62,381 bases of DNA from an uncultured Bacilli bacterium (GTDB taxonomy: Bacteria > Bacillota_I > Bacilli_A > ML615J-28 > CAG-313), in NCBI GenBank assembly GCA_949879765.1, contig CATLBQ010000001.1, positions 159,742 to 222,122 on the forward strand, read 5' to 3'. The translations under genes and the position numbers were made by a program. A model generated the notes under the pieces. That model had not been told where the DNA came from, made no database searches, and was given only the letters and a program-made list of their open reading frames with translations. Below, piece by piece: positions 26,210 through 36,508 of this stretch; the first letter of the stretch is position 1; each line of letters starts with the position of its first letter.

Positions 26210-27490
26210 TTATTTTTCAGAATCTTTGATCATCTTTCGAATTTCGCTCACCAAATATAAACTCCCCATAAATATGGTTATACTTACAGGTTGTTCTCTA
26301 ACTAAATCTAACGCTTCCTCAAGTGAATATACCATCTTCTTTTTGGGATGATGTGACAACGAAAATAATTCTTCAGGAGTGGCACTTCTAGCATATGTAT
26401 AAGCCGTAAAAATGACCTCATCAAAGGTTTGATCAATCAAATGAATCATCTCTGCTAACGCTTTATCGTGTGAAATGGCAACAATAGCTCTTGTATAGGG
26501 TAAATGTAAGGACTGAACGAATTCTGTAACCCTTGCCACACCATTGATATTGTGCCCACCATCAATATAGACTCTAGGATAATCCAGCACCTGTTCCAAA
26601 CGACCAAATTCAAAGTGTTTTTTGAGACCATGACGAATCATCTCTTCAGTTATTCCTAATGGCGCACGTAAAATATCCATTACTTCTAAAACAACCAAAG
26701 CATTTTCAATTTGATGAAAACCAATTAAACCTAATTCCATTCGCACATAAGATTTGTAACTAAAGATGCTACCTTCTAAATCACACTTGTGAATTTGTAC
26801 AGCACCATAATCTGGAAAAACGCATTCACTTTGACAGTGCTTTGCCTGCTTACGTGCTATATCTTGTAAGAAGTCATCACTTACACCACAAACGAATGGG
26901 ATTTTTTCCTTGACAATCCCCAGTTTATTCTCCAAAATTTCTGTGGTGGTATTTCCTAAAATCTGCATATGGTCTAAAGCGACATTGGTGATGACGCTAA
27001 CTAGTGGTACGATTACATTGGTGGCATCTAGTTTTCCACCCATTCCTACCTCAATGATGGCATAATCCATATCAGCACGACTTGCAAAATAAACAAATGC
27101 ACAAAGTGTTAAAAACTCAAAAAAACTGGGATACTCTATACCATCCTTTTCAATTGTGGGATACCACGCAATGATTTGGTTAGCTACATGAAGGAGTGCA
27201 GTATCAGAAATAGGCTCACCATCAAATGATATACGCTCATTGAAACATTTGACATAAGGTGATGTAAACGTACCTACATGATAGCCTTTTTCCATCAGTA
27301 TACTTGCAAGCATAGTCACTGTACTTCCCTTGCCATTGGTTCCTGTGACATGAATGGTTTTTATTTTTTTCTCAGGATGTCCCAATAGCGCACAATAATA
27401 TCGCATTTTATCTAAATTTACTTTTTTGAAAAAGCGTTTTTGAACTTGAACCCAAGCGATAAAATCAGATAAACATACAAATGGTTCCAT
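26210..27490 (-). CDS. folC: Folylpolyglutamate synthase / dihydrofolate synthase
   Basis: 426 residues. Walker-type GTNGKGSTVTMLASIL and the DGGHNINGVARV segment identify the Mur-ligase-related FolC family. It adds glutamates to folates and may also make dihydrofolate; a single gene usually serves both tasks in Firmicutes. It starts one base after the valS stop, the common valS-folC pairing, and so shares the valine T-box control. Confidence 0.93.
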   Translation of the reverse strand: MEPFVCLSDFIAWVQVQKRFFKKVNLDKMRYYCALLGHPEKKIKTIHVTGTNGKGSTVTMLASILMEKGYHVGTFTSPYVKCFNERISFDGEPISDTALLHVANQIIAWYPTIEKDGIEYPSFFEFLTLCAFVYFASRADMDYAIIEVGMGGKLDATNVIVPLVSVITNVALDHMQILGNTTTEILENKLGIVKEKIPFVCGVSDDFLQDIARKQAKHCQSECVFPDYGAVQIHKCDLEGSIFSYKSYVRMELGLIGFHQIENALVVLEVMDILRAPLGITEEMIRHGLKKHFEFGRLEQVLDYPRVYIDGGHNINGVARVTEFVQSLHLPYTRAIVAISHDKALAEMIHLIDQTFDEVIFTAYTYARSATPEELFSLSHHPKKKMVYSLEEALDLVREQPVSITIFMGSLYLVSEIRKMIKDSEK

Positions 27491-27491
27491 A

Positions 27492-30122
27492 TTATTCCTC
27501 TAATCCTTTAAGTAAGGCTTGCACTTCTTTTAATTGCTCTTGGTAACTCTCAAGTTTGTTTTGTTCAGTTTCAATTTTTTGACGTGGTGCCTTCGCTACA
27601 AATTGAGGATTATTGAGCATTTGTGAGGAGCGCGCTACTTCCTTTTCCAATTTTGCAATTTGTAATTTTAATTTAGCCTTTGCTTCTTCTAAGTTAATCA
27701 ATTCTTTCAACGGAATAATCAAATTCACATCATCTAAAACCACTACAATCGCATCTTTTTTGTCTTTTGATGCGCCAATTTCTAATGTTTCATAATTGGT
27801 AAATCTAGCCAAATATTGACGATGTTTCTCCAAATACTGCGTAAGACCTTGATGCTCTGTTTCTAAAAATAAGTGAATTTTCTTACTCATCGCTACATTT
27901 TTTTCACTACGAATATTTCTTACTGCGCTAATAATGGCAAATAATTTATCGGTATAATCTAGTGTACTGGCATCAAATACCATTTCTGTTGATGTAGGCC
28001 ACTTGCTAATTACAATGGAATCTGTATGGAAATGCTGATAGATTTCTTCAGTCACAAAAGGCATAAATGGATGCAACAATTGTAGAATCGTTGTCAGTAC
28101 TTTCGTCAAGATGGCACCCGTATTGATTTTTTGTTTCAAACTATCAGAAGAAAAATCTACCTTGGTCATCTCCAAGTATTTAGAAGCAAAATCATCCCAT
28201 GTAAAATTGTAAATTGATCGCGCAACTTCGCCCAATTCAAAATGGTCATATTTAATATTTACATCTGCAATCAAGGCATCTAACCGATTTAAAATCCACA
28301 TATCTAGTGCAGTCAAATTCTGTTCATCTATCGCTTCACCTTGATATCCAATTTGCATCAAATTCATCTTAACAAAACGAGAGATATTCCAAATTTTATT
28401 GATATAATTCCATGATGAAGCCATTTTTTCATCAGAGAAACGCAAATCTTGACCTGGTGTAGCGTTAGTTGTTAAGAAATAACGCATCGCATCACATCCA
28501 TATTGATCAATTAAATCAAACGGATCTACCCCATTTCCCAATGACTTTGACATCTTTCGACCTTGTTCATCCCGAATTAAACCATGAATAAAACAAGTTT
28601 TAAATGGGCGTTTTCCCATAAAATGACGAGACTGGATGGCCATTCTAGCTACCCAAAAGAAAATAATATCATATCCTGTTACAAGACAATCGGTTGGAAA
28701 ATAACGTTCTAAATCGGCAGATTTCTCTGGCCATCCCAAAGTAGAAAATGGCCAAAGGGCACTAGAAAACCATGTGTCTAATACATCTTCATCTTGATGC
28801 CAACCTTCACCCACTGGTTTTTCTTTTCCTACATATACTTCTTCTCCCCTATACCAAGCAGGTATCCGATGTCCCCACCACAATTGCCGAGAAATACACC
28901 AATCTTGAATATTATTTAAATCTAGCCAAGTCGTTAACGTCTTATTGAACCGACTAGGTATAAATTCAATAGGTTCATCACTTTCTTGCATTTCTAATAC
29001 ATCTTTTGCCAAAGGCTCCATTTTGACAAACCACTGTTTAGATAATCTGGGTTCTACAATAACACCTGTTCTTTCAGAATGCCCTACTGAGTGAACCATT
29101 TTTTCAATCGAAGGACAAAGACCAAGTGCAGTCAAATCGGCTACAAGTGCCTTTCGACAAGCAAAACGATCCATTCCTTCATATTTTCCAGCCAAATGAT
29201 TCATCGTACCATCTTCATGCATACAAATAATTCGTTCTAATTGATGACGATTACCGACTTCAAAATCATTTGGATCATGAGCAGGGGTTACTTTTACTAC
29301 ACCAGTTCCAAATTCTCGGTCCACATAGCTATCCGCAATAACGGGTATCATCCGATGTGTACCAGGAATATAGACTTGTTTTCCAATAAATGACTGATAA
29401 CGCTCATCGCCGGGATGAACCATAATGGCCACATCACCAAACATCGTTTCTGGTCTTGTTGTAGCAATTTCTAGTCCTCCATCTCCATCTACAAATGGAT
29501 AAATAAAGTGATAAAATGCCCCTTCAATATCCTTATACTCTACTTCAATGTTAGAAAGAGCAGTTTTGGCCTCAACATCCCAGTTGATAATTCGCTCTCC
29601 TCGATAAATTAACCCTTCTTGATACAATTGGGTAAATACTTCCATAACGGCATCTTGCAATCCTTCGTCTAAGGTAAAGCGTTCCTTGGTATAATCTAGC
29701 GATAGTCCTAGGGCAGCCCATTGTTTACGAATGAAATTCGCATATTCATGTTTCCACTCCCAAGCTACCTCTAAGAACTTTTCTCTTCCTATATCATATC
29801 GACTAATCCCTTGGGCCTTAAGTTTTGCATCTACTTTAGCCTGCGTAGCAATTCCCGCATGATCCATTCCTGGAAGCCAGAGTGCATCATATCCTTGCAT
29901 TCTTTTTCTTCTAATCAAAATATCTTGAAGCGTTGTATCACAAGCATGGCCGATGTGTAACTTACCTGTAACATTAGGTGGCGGAATCACAATCGTATAA
30001 GGAATTTTACTTTTATCTCCGCTTGTAAAAAAACCCTCTTTGAGCCAATACTCATACTTTCCTTCTTCAACCCGTTTAGAGTCATATTTTGTGTCCATCT
30101 CTACTTGTTTTAATCGAAACAT
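27492..30122 (-). CDS. valS: Valyl-tRNA synthetase
   Basis: 876 residues, class I synthetase. PPPNVTGKLHIGHA has the HIGH motif, GRKMSKSLGNGVDP the KMSKS motif, and YDIIFFWVARM lies between them. The last 70 residues form the coiled-coil arm typical of ValRS (LEEAKAKLKLQIAKLEKEV). It charges tRNA-Val and edits threonine. Expression is governed by the T-box leader directly upstream; AAAGGAGAG precedes the start. Confidence 0.97.
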   Translation of the reverse strand: MFRLKQVEMDTKYDSKRVEEGKYEYWLKEGFFTSGDKSKIPYTIVIPPPNVTGKLHIGHACDTTLQDILIRRKRMQGYDALWLPGMDHAGIATQAKVDAKLKAQGISRYDIGREKFLEVAWEWKHEYANFIRKQWAALGLSLDYTKERFTLDEGLQDAVMEVFTQLYQEGLIYRGERIINWDVEAKTALSNIEVEYKDIEGAFYHFIYPFVDGDGGLEIATTRPETMFGDVAIMVHPGDERYQSFIGKQVYIPGTHRMIPVIADSYVDREFGTGVVKVTPAHDPNDFEVGNRHQLERIICMHEDGTMNHLAGKYEGMDRFACRKALVADLTALGLCPSIEKMVHSVGHSERTGVIVEPRLSKQWFVKMEPLAKDVLEMQESDEPIEFIPSRFNKTLTTWLDLNNIQDWCISRQLWWGHRIPAWYRGEEVYVGKEKPVGEGWHQDEDVLDTWFSSALWPFSTLGWPEKSADLERYFPTDCLVTGYDIIFFWVARMAIQSRHFMGKRPFKTCFIHGLIRDEQGRKMSKSLGNGVDPFDLIDQYGCDAMRYFLTTNATPGQDLRFSDEKMASSWNYINKIWNISRFVKMNLMQIGYQGEAIDEQNLTALDMWILNRLDALIADVNIKYDHFELGEVARSIYNFTWDDFASKYLEMTKVDFSSDSLKQKINTGAILTKVLTTILQLLHPFMPFVTEEIYQHFHTDSIVISKWPTSTEMVFDASTLDYTDKLFAIISAVRNIRSEKNVAMSKKIHLFLETEHQGLTQYLEKHRQYLARFTNYETLEIGASKDKKDAIVVVLDDVNLIIPLKELINLEEAKAKLKLQIAKLEKEVARSSQMLNNPQFVAKAPRQKIETEQNKLESYQEQLKEVQALLKGLEE

Positions 30123-30142
30123 CCGTTTTTCTCTCCTTTCAT

Positions 30143-30405
30143 AAAAAAAAAGTCTCGTCCTATCAAAAGGACGAAACTAAAATCCGCGGTACCACCTTTA
30201 TTAGAAAACTATAATTTTCTCTACTCTATGTTTTAACGCAAACCTACGGCTTGAGCTAATGTATCTTTCTCACCCAAGCATCTCTAGAGGCTACCTTCCA
30301 ATACCATACTCAAGTTTTTCACTACCCAACTTGTCCCTCGTCAATATGTGTATTTTACTCTTCCTCGTCAACGATTTTATGATGTTGTATTTAGTTTTAT
30401 ACCTT
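30143..30405 (-). promoter_or_regulatory. T-box leader, valine-specific
   Basis: The conserved T-box bulge GGTGGTACCGCGG is read from 30193-30181. Its TGGT would pair with the ACCA end of tRNA-Val. In Stem I the loop GGAAGGTAG, closed by GAGG/CCTC and AATAC/GTATT, offers GTA (30294-30292), a valine codon, in the specifier position. The competing terminator is AGTTTCGTCCT/AGGACGAGACT followed by nine T (30178-30143). Uncharged tRNA-Val should let transcription proceed into valS-folC. Confidence 0.93.
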
Positions 30406-30408
30406 AAC

Positions 30409-30438
30409 ATTATATCACAACCCAAAGAAAGAAGTCAA
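30409..30438 (-). promoter_or_regulatory. Sigma-A promoter for the valS T-box
   Basis: TTGACT (30433-30438), 18 bases, TATAAT (30409-30414). Confidence 0.8.
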
Positions 30439-30476
30439 AGATTATGACAACTATTTCAAACATGAACAATTTTTGA

Positions 30477-32885
30477 TTATTTCATGTCACCCGGAAAGCG
30501 ACACTCACCACGAGGATTAAATGTAAAACTAAACACTTTGATCCCTTCAGCCATTGTCAACCGCTTAAACTGATTGTGTTTAAAGCGTTCCATTAGTCGT
30601 TTATAATATTGTAATGCTTCTTCTTGTGTCAAATCAAAAGTGTGATGAAGCAAATATAACACTCTTGCTTGGGAAGCACCTCGTGTGAAAATATGATACA
30701 TCATAAAATCATTAATCTCATATTTGCCAATCCGTTCTTCAGTAGCTTGGTCTGTACCTGTTAGTTCAGGTGAAATCACAGCTTGACATACCTTGCGCAA
30801 TTCTAATCTCAACTGTGGATAAACCATACTAAAATAGCGGACTAAAGCCCTCACAGTTGTTTTCGGTAAATTGCTATTTAAACCATACATTGACATTTGA
30901 TCCCCATTGAACGTTGACCATCCTAATGCAATTTCGCTCATATCACCAGTGCCTAAAACAACCCCTTTTTCTTGATTCGCCAAATTCATCAAATACATTG
31001 TCCTCAGCCTAGCTTGTACATTTTCATACGTGACATCTTTTTCTATTTCACTATGTTCTAACAACTTTAAATGAGCAAAGGCCTCTTTTTTGATAGAAAC
31101 TTCTCGCGCATCTACCCCTAGCTTGTCCATCAAATGATGAGCAATATTCTTTGACTTGCTTCCTGTACCTAGTCCAGGCATCGTCACCGCAATAATATGT
31201 CTAGGAGACAAATGATATTTTTGATAGCATGTATACGCAAACAACAAGGCAAGTGTAGAATCTAATCCCCCACTAACACCAATGATCACCTTGTCACAAC
31301 CAACATAATCCAAGCGATGTTTCAAAGAAACACACACCATATCAATGATTTCTGCTAGTTCTTTTTCTGATTGAGGCACAAAAGGTAACGGATCTGGTTT
31401 TTGTTCTAATAGATAAGAGCTAGACTCTGCAAGTTCAAACGGAACAAAACTGGCCGTTTTATCCATTGTTGTGCGAGCGTAATTATCACTAGAACGTGCA
31501 TATCGGATGTATTCTAAATCAATATCTACCATATGATACACACTATCTAATGATAATGTCTCTTGATTCAATAGTGTTTCTCCACATACGCAGGCAATTT
31601 GATGTCCTGAATACGTCATATCACTTGTTGAATCACTAGGACCATTAGATACATAAACGTATGCTCCTTTATACTGATGACTAGCATGTGAAACCAATTG
31701 ATGACGAACCTTTTTTTTGCCAAGATAATAAGTAGATGCACTCAAATTGAATACGATATCAGCACCTTTTTGATACAACCAATGATGAGGTTTATCAATT
31801 CCCCACAAATCTCCACAAATCTCTACACCAAAGCAAAGTTGATCAACTTGATTTTGAAATAAAACATTGCCAAAGGGAACAAGATGATCAGGCTCTATAT
31901 GATGGAGTGTAACAGGATGCATCAAAAATGATGCACCACTGGCAAAATAACGACTTTCATAAAATTCACCACTGGTTGGCAAATTTGATTTTGGAATAAT
32001 CCCCAAAATATGTTGATTTTGAATGACCGCAGCACAATTATAAATGACCCCTGCATATTCAAAAGGTAACCCTACTAACCAAATTTGTTGACCACTGGCT
32101 TGACGTACCTTATCCAATGCATCTCGTGTTTGATGTAACAACTCTCGGTTCATGACCCAATCGCCTAATGTATATCCTGTTAATGATAGTTCAGGAAAAA
32201 CCACAAAACTAGCTTGTTTCACTTGTGCAGCTAACGCAATCATTTCTTTCGCATTTTCAAGTGGATGACCCAGATGTACTTTAGGTGTAACTAGTGCTAT
32301 TTTTACGTAATTTTCTTTATACATACTTTCCTCTACTTTCTGATACAATCCGTGTGTTTCAATATAATGATATAGTTTAGAATTCACCCATTCTTTTTGA
32401 TGCGTATGGCGAAAAGTTGATGAAGAAACATCAGGAAAGTCAATTTGAATGACTTCAAAATGACTGGCATACGGTTTTAGCCAGCTATGATTGATCCACT
32501 GATAGACCTGTTCTACACTCAAATGTCTTGTAAAAATGAGAAATTGATTTTCCGAAACCAATAGATGTGGCTTTATCCATTGGTCTAGTTGCATCAAACA
32601 ATCATCTCCACAAACAAATAATGGATGATTTAAATCACGCAGACTTTGATAAGTTCCCTTAAATGATCGTTTGAACTCAATAGGAGAGATGCTAACATTG
32701 TCATATGCCTCAGCAATGATATCTAACATTTCCAAACGCATCTTTTGATCAATCAAACCTGGTTTTTGATATTGATTCCCATTGGGTAGCAAAATGACTT
32801 CATCATAATGTTGTGCTAAATAATCTATCACTGCCTCATGAGCAATGGTTGGTGGATTAAAACTACCTCCAAAAACGACTTTCAT
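30477..32885 (-). CDS. nadE: Fused NadD-NadE: nicotinate-nucleotide adenylyltransferase and glutamine-dependent NAD synthase
   Basis: One 802-residue frame without interruption holds two enzymes that act in sequence. Residues 1 to about 190 are NadD: GGSFNPPTIAH at 6-16 and VSSSTFRH near 150 are its nucleotide-transfer motifs. From about 195 a nitrilase-type glutaminase follows, with FPELSLTGY (Glu), PKSNLPTSGEFYE (Lys) and GVEICGDLWG (Cys); the C-terminal third is the synthase with VIIGVSGGLDSTLALL. NadD makes nicotinate adenine dinucleotide, which NadE amidates to NAD, so the fusion joins the last two steps. It overlaps the upstream oxidoreductase gene by ATGA. Separate genes are the rule, so the fusion is notable. 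Confidence 0.92.
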   Translation of the reverse strand: MKVVFGGSFNPPTIAHEAVIDYLAQHYDEVILLPNGNQYQKPGLIDQKMRLEMLDIIAEAYDNVSISPIEFKRSFKGTYQSLRDLNHPLFVCGDDCLMQLDQWIKPHLLVSENQFLIFTRHLSVEQVYQWINHSWLKPYASHFEVIQIDFPDVSSSTFRHTHQKEWVNSKLYHYIETHGLYQKVEESMYKENYVKIALVTPKVHLGHPLENAKEMIALAAQVKQASFVVFPELSLTGYTLGDWVMNRELLHQTRDALDKVRQASGQQIWLVGLPFEYAGVIYNCAAVIQNQHILGIIPKSNLPTSGEFYESRYFASGASFLMHPVTLHHIEPDHLVPFGNVLFQNQVDQLCFGVEICGDLWGIDKPHHWLYQKGADIVFNLSASTYYLGKKKVRHQLVSHASHQYKGAYVYVSNGPSDSTSDMTYSGHQIACVCGETLLNQETLSLDSVYHMVDIDLEYIRYARSSDNYARTTMDKTASFVPFELAESSSYLLEQKPDPLPFVPQSEKELAEIIDMVCVSLKHRLDYVGCDKVIIGVSGGLDSTLALLFAYTCYQKYHLSPRHIIAVTMPGLGTGSKSKNIAHHLMDKLGVDAREVSIKKEAFAHLKLLEHSEIEKDVTYENVQARLRTMYLMNLANQEKGVVLGTGDMSEIALGWSTFNGDQMSMYGLNSNLPKTTVRALVRYFSMVYPQLRLELRKVCQAVISPELTGTDQATEERIGKYEINDFMMYHIFTRGASQARVLYLLHHTFDLTQEEALQYYKRLMERFKHNQFKRLTMAEGIKVFSFTFNPRGECRFPGDMK

Positions 32886-34117
32886 CCATCCACCACCTTT
32901 TTAACTGCTTGTTTGCTAGAGGCAACCGCTTGTGCAAAACTCGATGCCCCTAGCAAATAATCACCGATTACCAAAAGGGTTTTATCCTTGTATCTGGCTA
33001 CACCTTCTGATTGAACCCAACCCTCTTCATCAAATAAGGCAGGAACAAGTTGTCGTAGAACCGTATATTCTGGTTCTAATCCAATGGCCTCTACAATCAC
33101 ATCTGCAGAAATGACCGAAGTTAAACCCGTTTTTTGAAAATTTTTCCGTCCCTTGGTCGGTTCTTCTACTAATTTGGTTTGTTCGACAAGTAACCCCATC
33201 AATGACTCCTTATGATATATGGGTTCTACAGGGGATAGACACTCTTCCATTATAATTCCCTCATTTTTAGCATGTGCTATTTCTATTTGACTCGCTGGAG
33301 CCTGATCCATTGTTCGACGATAAACAATTTTTACTTCATTATTCATTCGCTTGAGTGCCCTTGCTACATCCATAGCCACATTCCCACCCCCAATGACAAG
33401 TACGCTCTTGTGTTCAAATAATATCCGTTTTTGTTTCAAGGCACGTAATACTTCCATTCCATCATAGACAAAAGGTGAAGAAGGAAAATTGCGCTTGGAT
33501 ACACCTGCGCCTAGTGCAAACAAAATATACAAAAAATCATCTAAATCTTCTATCGTCAGATTCCGTCCCCATTCTTTTCCATAATGAATTTGAACCCCCA
33601 ATGTATCTAACAATATTTCATATTTTTCGATTGCACCTTCTGAAAAACGAAAGTCAGGAAGAGTATCCGTAATGACACCACCTATTTTTTCTCGCTTTTC
33701 AAAAATTTCAACGTGATATCCATGTTGAGCTAAATCAATTGCTGCACTTATCCCCGCAAGACCTGCCCCAATAATGGCAACGCGTTGACCATGATTATCA
33801 TGACAAACATAATCTTGTGCTTGAATCAACTCTGCCAAATAAGCCTCAACTTCATAAAAAGCCACACTTCCTTTATCGGTATTCCTTAATACACAATGGC
33901 CATAGCACTGCCGTTGAACATCACATAGTTTAGCACAAATGAAACTAGCGTTGGTGGTTTCCAATAATAGTTTTTTCGCTTGTGCGATATTCTCTTGTTC
34001 AATAGCGGATAAAATTTCTGGAATATGATTGCCCACTGGACAATGCTTTACACAAGTAGGATGTTTACATTTTAAGCATTTTTGGGCTATTTTTTTTACT
34101 TTTACAAAATCATCCAT
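32882..34117 (-). CDS. GltD-like FAD-dependent oxidoreductase with iron-sulfur N-terminus
   Basis: 411 residues. An N-terminal cluster region has CLKCKHPTCVKHCPVG and CAKLCDVQRQCYGHC, as in the glutamate synthase small subunit; then an FAD motif VAIIGAGLAGISAAIDLAQ and an NAD(P) motif VLVIGGGNVAMDVARAL. The family passes electrons from NAD(P)H to a partner; no glutamate synthase large subunit is nearby, so the partner is unknown. It is about 40 to 60 residues shorter than GltD. The end overlaps NadDE by four bases, implying coupled translation and perhaps a link between NAD supply and this enzyme. Confidence 0.82.
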   Translation of the reverse strand: MDDFVKVKKIAQKCLKCKHPTCVKHCPVGNHIPEILSAIEQENIAQAKKLLLETTNASFICAKLCDVQRQCYGHCVLRNTDKGSVAFYEVEAYLAELIQAQDYVCHDNHGQRVAIIGAGLAGISAAIDLAQHGYHVEIFEKREKIGGVITDTLPDFRFSEGAIEKYEILLDTLGVQIHYGKEWGRNLTIEDLDDFLYILFALGAGVSKRNFPSSPFVYDGMEVLRALKQKRILFEHKSVLVIGGGNVAMDVARALKRMNNEVKIVYRRTMDQAPASQIEIAHAKNEGIIMEECLSPVEPIYHKESLMGLLVEQTKLVEEPTKGRKNFQKTGLTSVISADVIVEAIGLEPEYTVLRQLVPALFDEEGWVQSEGVARYKDKTLLVIGDYLLGASSFAQAVASSKQAVKKVVDG

Positions 34118-34187
34118 TGTTTTGGGTTCCTTTTTGAATATTTTTAAATAACTTACTTAAAATTATACACTTTTTTTGCATTTTTTC

Positions 34188-35522
34188 TTAATCATTTGCA
34201 ATTTTATTTATCTTTTGATTATTTTTTAAAAAAAGGTGTTGGATAAGACAATTGAATTGGGCACCACGTTCTTCAAAGGAAGTATATTGATCAAAACTTA
34301 CGCAACTGGGAGAGTATAAAATGACCATTGGTTTTTGAAAACGCAAAGACTCTATCGTTTCTTTTAAGGTCTCATGGATACAGATTCTATCTGCTTGCAA
34401 TTGCATCGCAAGCAGATAGCGATCTTTACCATACAAATAAACCCAATCACAAGACTGAAGGGCCTGATGTAATCCCTCATAATCTTCTGGTGGCATCTTT
34501 CCCCCTAAAATAACACTCAGATGATACGATGGATACTGTTTGTTGATGCTCTCAATGGCGAAGCGAGTAGCCTCAGGTGTTGTTGACTTGGCATCATTGA
34601 TGATGATAAAATCGTCTGTTTGATAGATAGTTTCAAACCGGTAATGCACCCCTTGAAAAGTACTAAGTACATGCATCATCCATTCTTGATTTATACCATA
34701 TACTTCTCCTACCAAAATAGCAACCATTGCATTTTTAATATTGTGCGTTTCACCTCTTGAAAGGTGTTTTATATCAATGATTTTAGTTTGATGATAATAA
34801 ATGGCTTGATGACGTACATAGCAATCTGCCTGAGGATTGGTAAGCGAAAAAGTCAGTGTTCGCACAGATTCAGATTTTGGTCCATATGCTTTCCAATATT
34901 GTGCAACAACTTCATCATCTAATGGATAAATACAAACATCTTGTGCTTTCATATTTTCAATAAGCTTGAGTTTATCTTTGGCATAGGCATCTAGCGTTTG
35001 ATGGTAATCGAGATGATGTGGAAATAGATTGGTCAATACGAAGACATGAGGAACCACGCACATTGTGTGATGTAACATAAAACTAGACGCCTCTACTACT
35101 ACCCCTATAGGGGTATCTACTTGAATTTGAAACAAAGGTGTCCCTATATTCCCGAGCAAATGGCCTTGAAACGAAGGGATTACAGAAAGCATTTGACTCA
35201 CCCAAGTCGATACCGTAGTCTTGCCTAATGAACCTGTCACGATTACATATTCATGTTGTGGATACAACTGATAATAGAATTCTAAATCACTCCAAATTGG
35301 AATAGCCTGAGCTTGTGCCATTTGGAGTAAAATACCATCAAAAGGAATACCTGGACTTTTAATAATGACTTTGGTATGTTTCAGTAAAATAGCCGATAAA
35401 AAATCGTCTTGTTCATGATGATCATCCAATATCCAATAGGGTTCTTGATGACTTTCTAAGTAAGATGCTACCGCTCGATTGGACTTTCCATATCCATATA
35501 GTAGATATTTTTTTTCTAACAT
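34188..35522 (-). CDS. murD: UDP-N-acetylmuramoylalanine--D-glutamate ligase
   Basis: 444 residues. The Mur ligase P-loop appears as VTGSLGKTTVSTW, slightly unlike the usual GTNGK; PHHLDYHQTLDAYAKDKLKL carries the conserved ligase histidine-aspartate pattern, and INDAKSTTPEATRFAIE is the MurD C-terminal signature. It adds D-Glu to UDP-MurNAc-Ala in the cytoplasm. The ATG at 35522 overlaps the mraY stop. A lysine/asparagine tail extends beyond the usual end. Confidence 0.92.
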   Translation of the reverse strand: MLEKKYLLYGYGKSNRAVASYLESHQEPYWILDDHHEQDDFLSAILLKHTKVIIKSPGIPFDGILLQMAQAQAIPIWSDLEFYYQLYPQHEYVIVTGSLGKTTVSTWVSQMLSVIPSFQGHLLGNIGTPLFQIQVDTPIGVVVEASSFMLHHTMCVVPHVFVLTNLFPHHLDYHQTLDAYAKDKLKLIENMKAQDVCIYPLDDEVVAQYWKAYGPKSESVRTLTFSLTNPQADCYVRHQAIYYHQTKIIDIKHLSRGETHNIKNAMVAILVGEVYGINQEWMMHVLSTFQGVHYRFETIYQTDDFIIINDAKSTTPEATRFAIESINKQYPSYHLSVILGGKMPPEDYEGLHQALQSCDWVYLYGKDRYLLAMQLQADRICIHETLKETIESLRFQKPMVILYSPSCVSFDQYTSFEERGAQFNCLIQHLFLKNNQKINKIAND

Positions 35523-36508
35523 AATTTGACCCCCAACCAAATACCGACAATAGTCATTGCGGTTTGAACCAACCAAAACAATAAATCTATCCTCGATTCT
35601 TTCCATCCCATCAGTTCAAAGTGATGATGGAGGGGAGTCATTTTAAAAATTCGATCGCCTTTGGCACGCTTAAAAAACCAAACTTGTAACATCACCGAAA
35701 GGGTCTCTACCAAATAAACAAAGCCAAAACAAAAAATCAACACTTCTTGATTGAGAGCAATCAACATCGCAAATAGGATACCTCCAATGGCTAATGATCC
35801 TGTATCACCCATAAAAATCTGTGCTTTGGGTAAATTGAATACCAAAAAGGAAAAAAGAGCGATGACTATACTTAGGGCTAAAAAGAAAACCATACGATTT
35901 TCTTGATGTAAAGCCAGCACCATAATGCCCGTAAAACTAATGATACTCGTCCCTCCCAATAAACCATCAATACCATCGGTAAGATTGGTCGCATTGGAAC
36001 ATCCCGCAAAACCAATTACAATGAATAAGCCATAAGCAAACGATAATTTTAAAGGGGTACCAAAAAAGTTAATCCAACTGCCACCTCTTGATTCGATAAC
36101 GATAATATAGGCGAAAGCACTGATAATCAATTGCAATATAAATTTGAGTTTAGCCGAAAGCCCTTGATTATTTTTCTTGACGACAATCAAAAAATCATCC
36201 CAAAAGCCAATGGCTCCAAAACCAATCAATACCATCAAAAATAATGCTAGTATCTGATAATCATCAGAAAATTGTTGCCGATTGATGAGTAAAAAAGTCA
36301 CAAATAAAAAGATAGTCTGTATCAAAATGACTAATCCCCCCATCGTAGGTGTACCTTTTTTGGCCAAATGTCTTACTGGTCCTTCTTCACGAATACTTTG
36401 ACCAAATTTTAGACGATATAGTAAAGGAATCATCACCTGAAAAAGGGCTATACCAAAAAGAATTCCAATCATTCCTAGTGCGATGAGTGCGTAAATGGAT
36501 GTAAACAT
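35516..36508 (-). CDS. mraY: Phospho-N-acetylmuramoyl-pentapeptide transferase
   Basis: 330 residues, about ten membrane segments. KKGTPTMGGLVI, LTDGIDGLLGG and KMTPLHHHFEL are the signature motifs; the aspartates of the second are catalytic. MraY joins the cell-wall precursor to undecaprenyl phosphate, forming lipid I. It overlaps murE by 34 bases and murD by seven. Confidence 0.96.
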   Translation of the reverse strand: MFTSIYALIALGMIGILFGIALFQVMIPLLYRLKFGQSIREEGPVRHLAKKGTPTMGGLVILIQTIFLFVTFLLINRQQFSDDYQILALFLMVLIGFGAIGFWDDFLIVVKKNNQGLSAKLKFILQLIISAFAYIIVIESRGGSWINFFGTPLKLSFAYGLFIVIGFAGCSNATNLTDGIDGLLGGTSIISFTGIMVLALHQENRMVFFLALSIVIALFSFLVFNLPKAQIFMGDTGSLAIGGILFAMLIALNQEVLIFCFGFVYLVETLSVMLQVWFFKRAKGDRIFKMTPLHHHFELMGWKESRIDLLFWLVQTAMTIVGIWLGVKLC

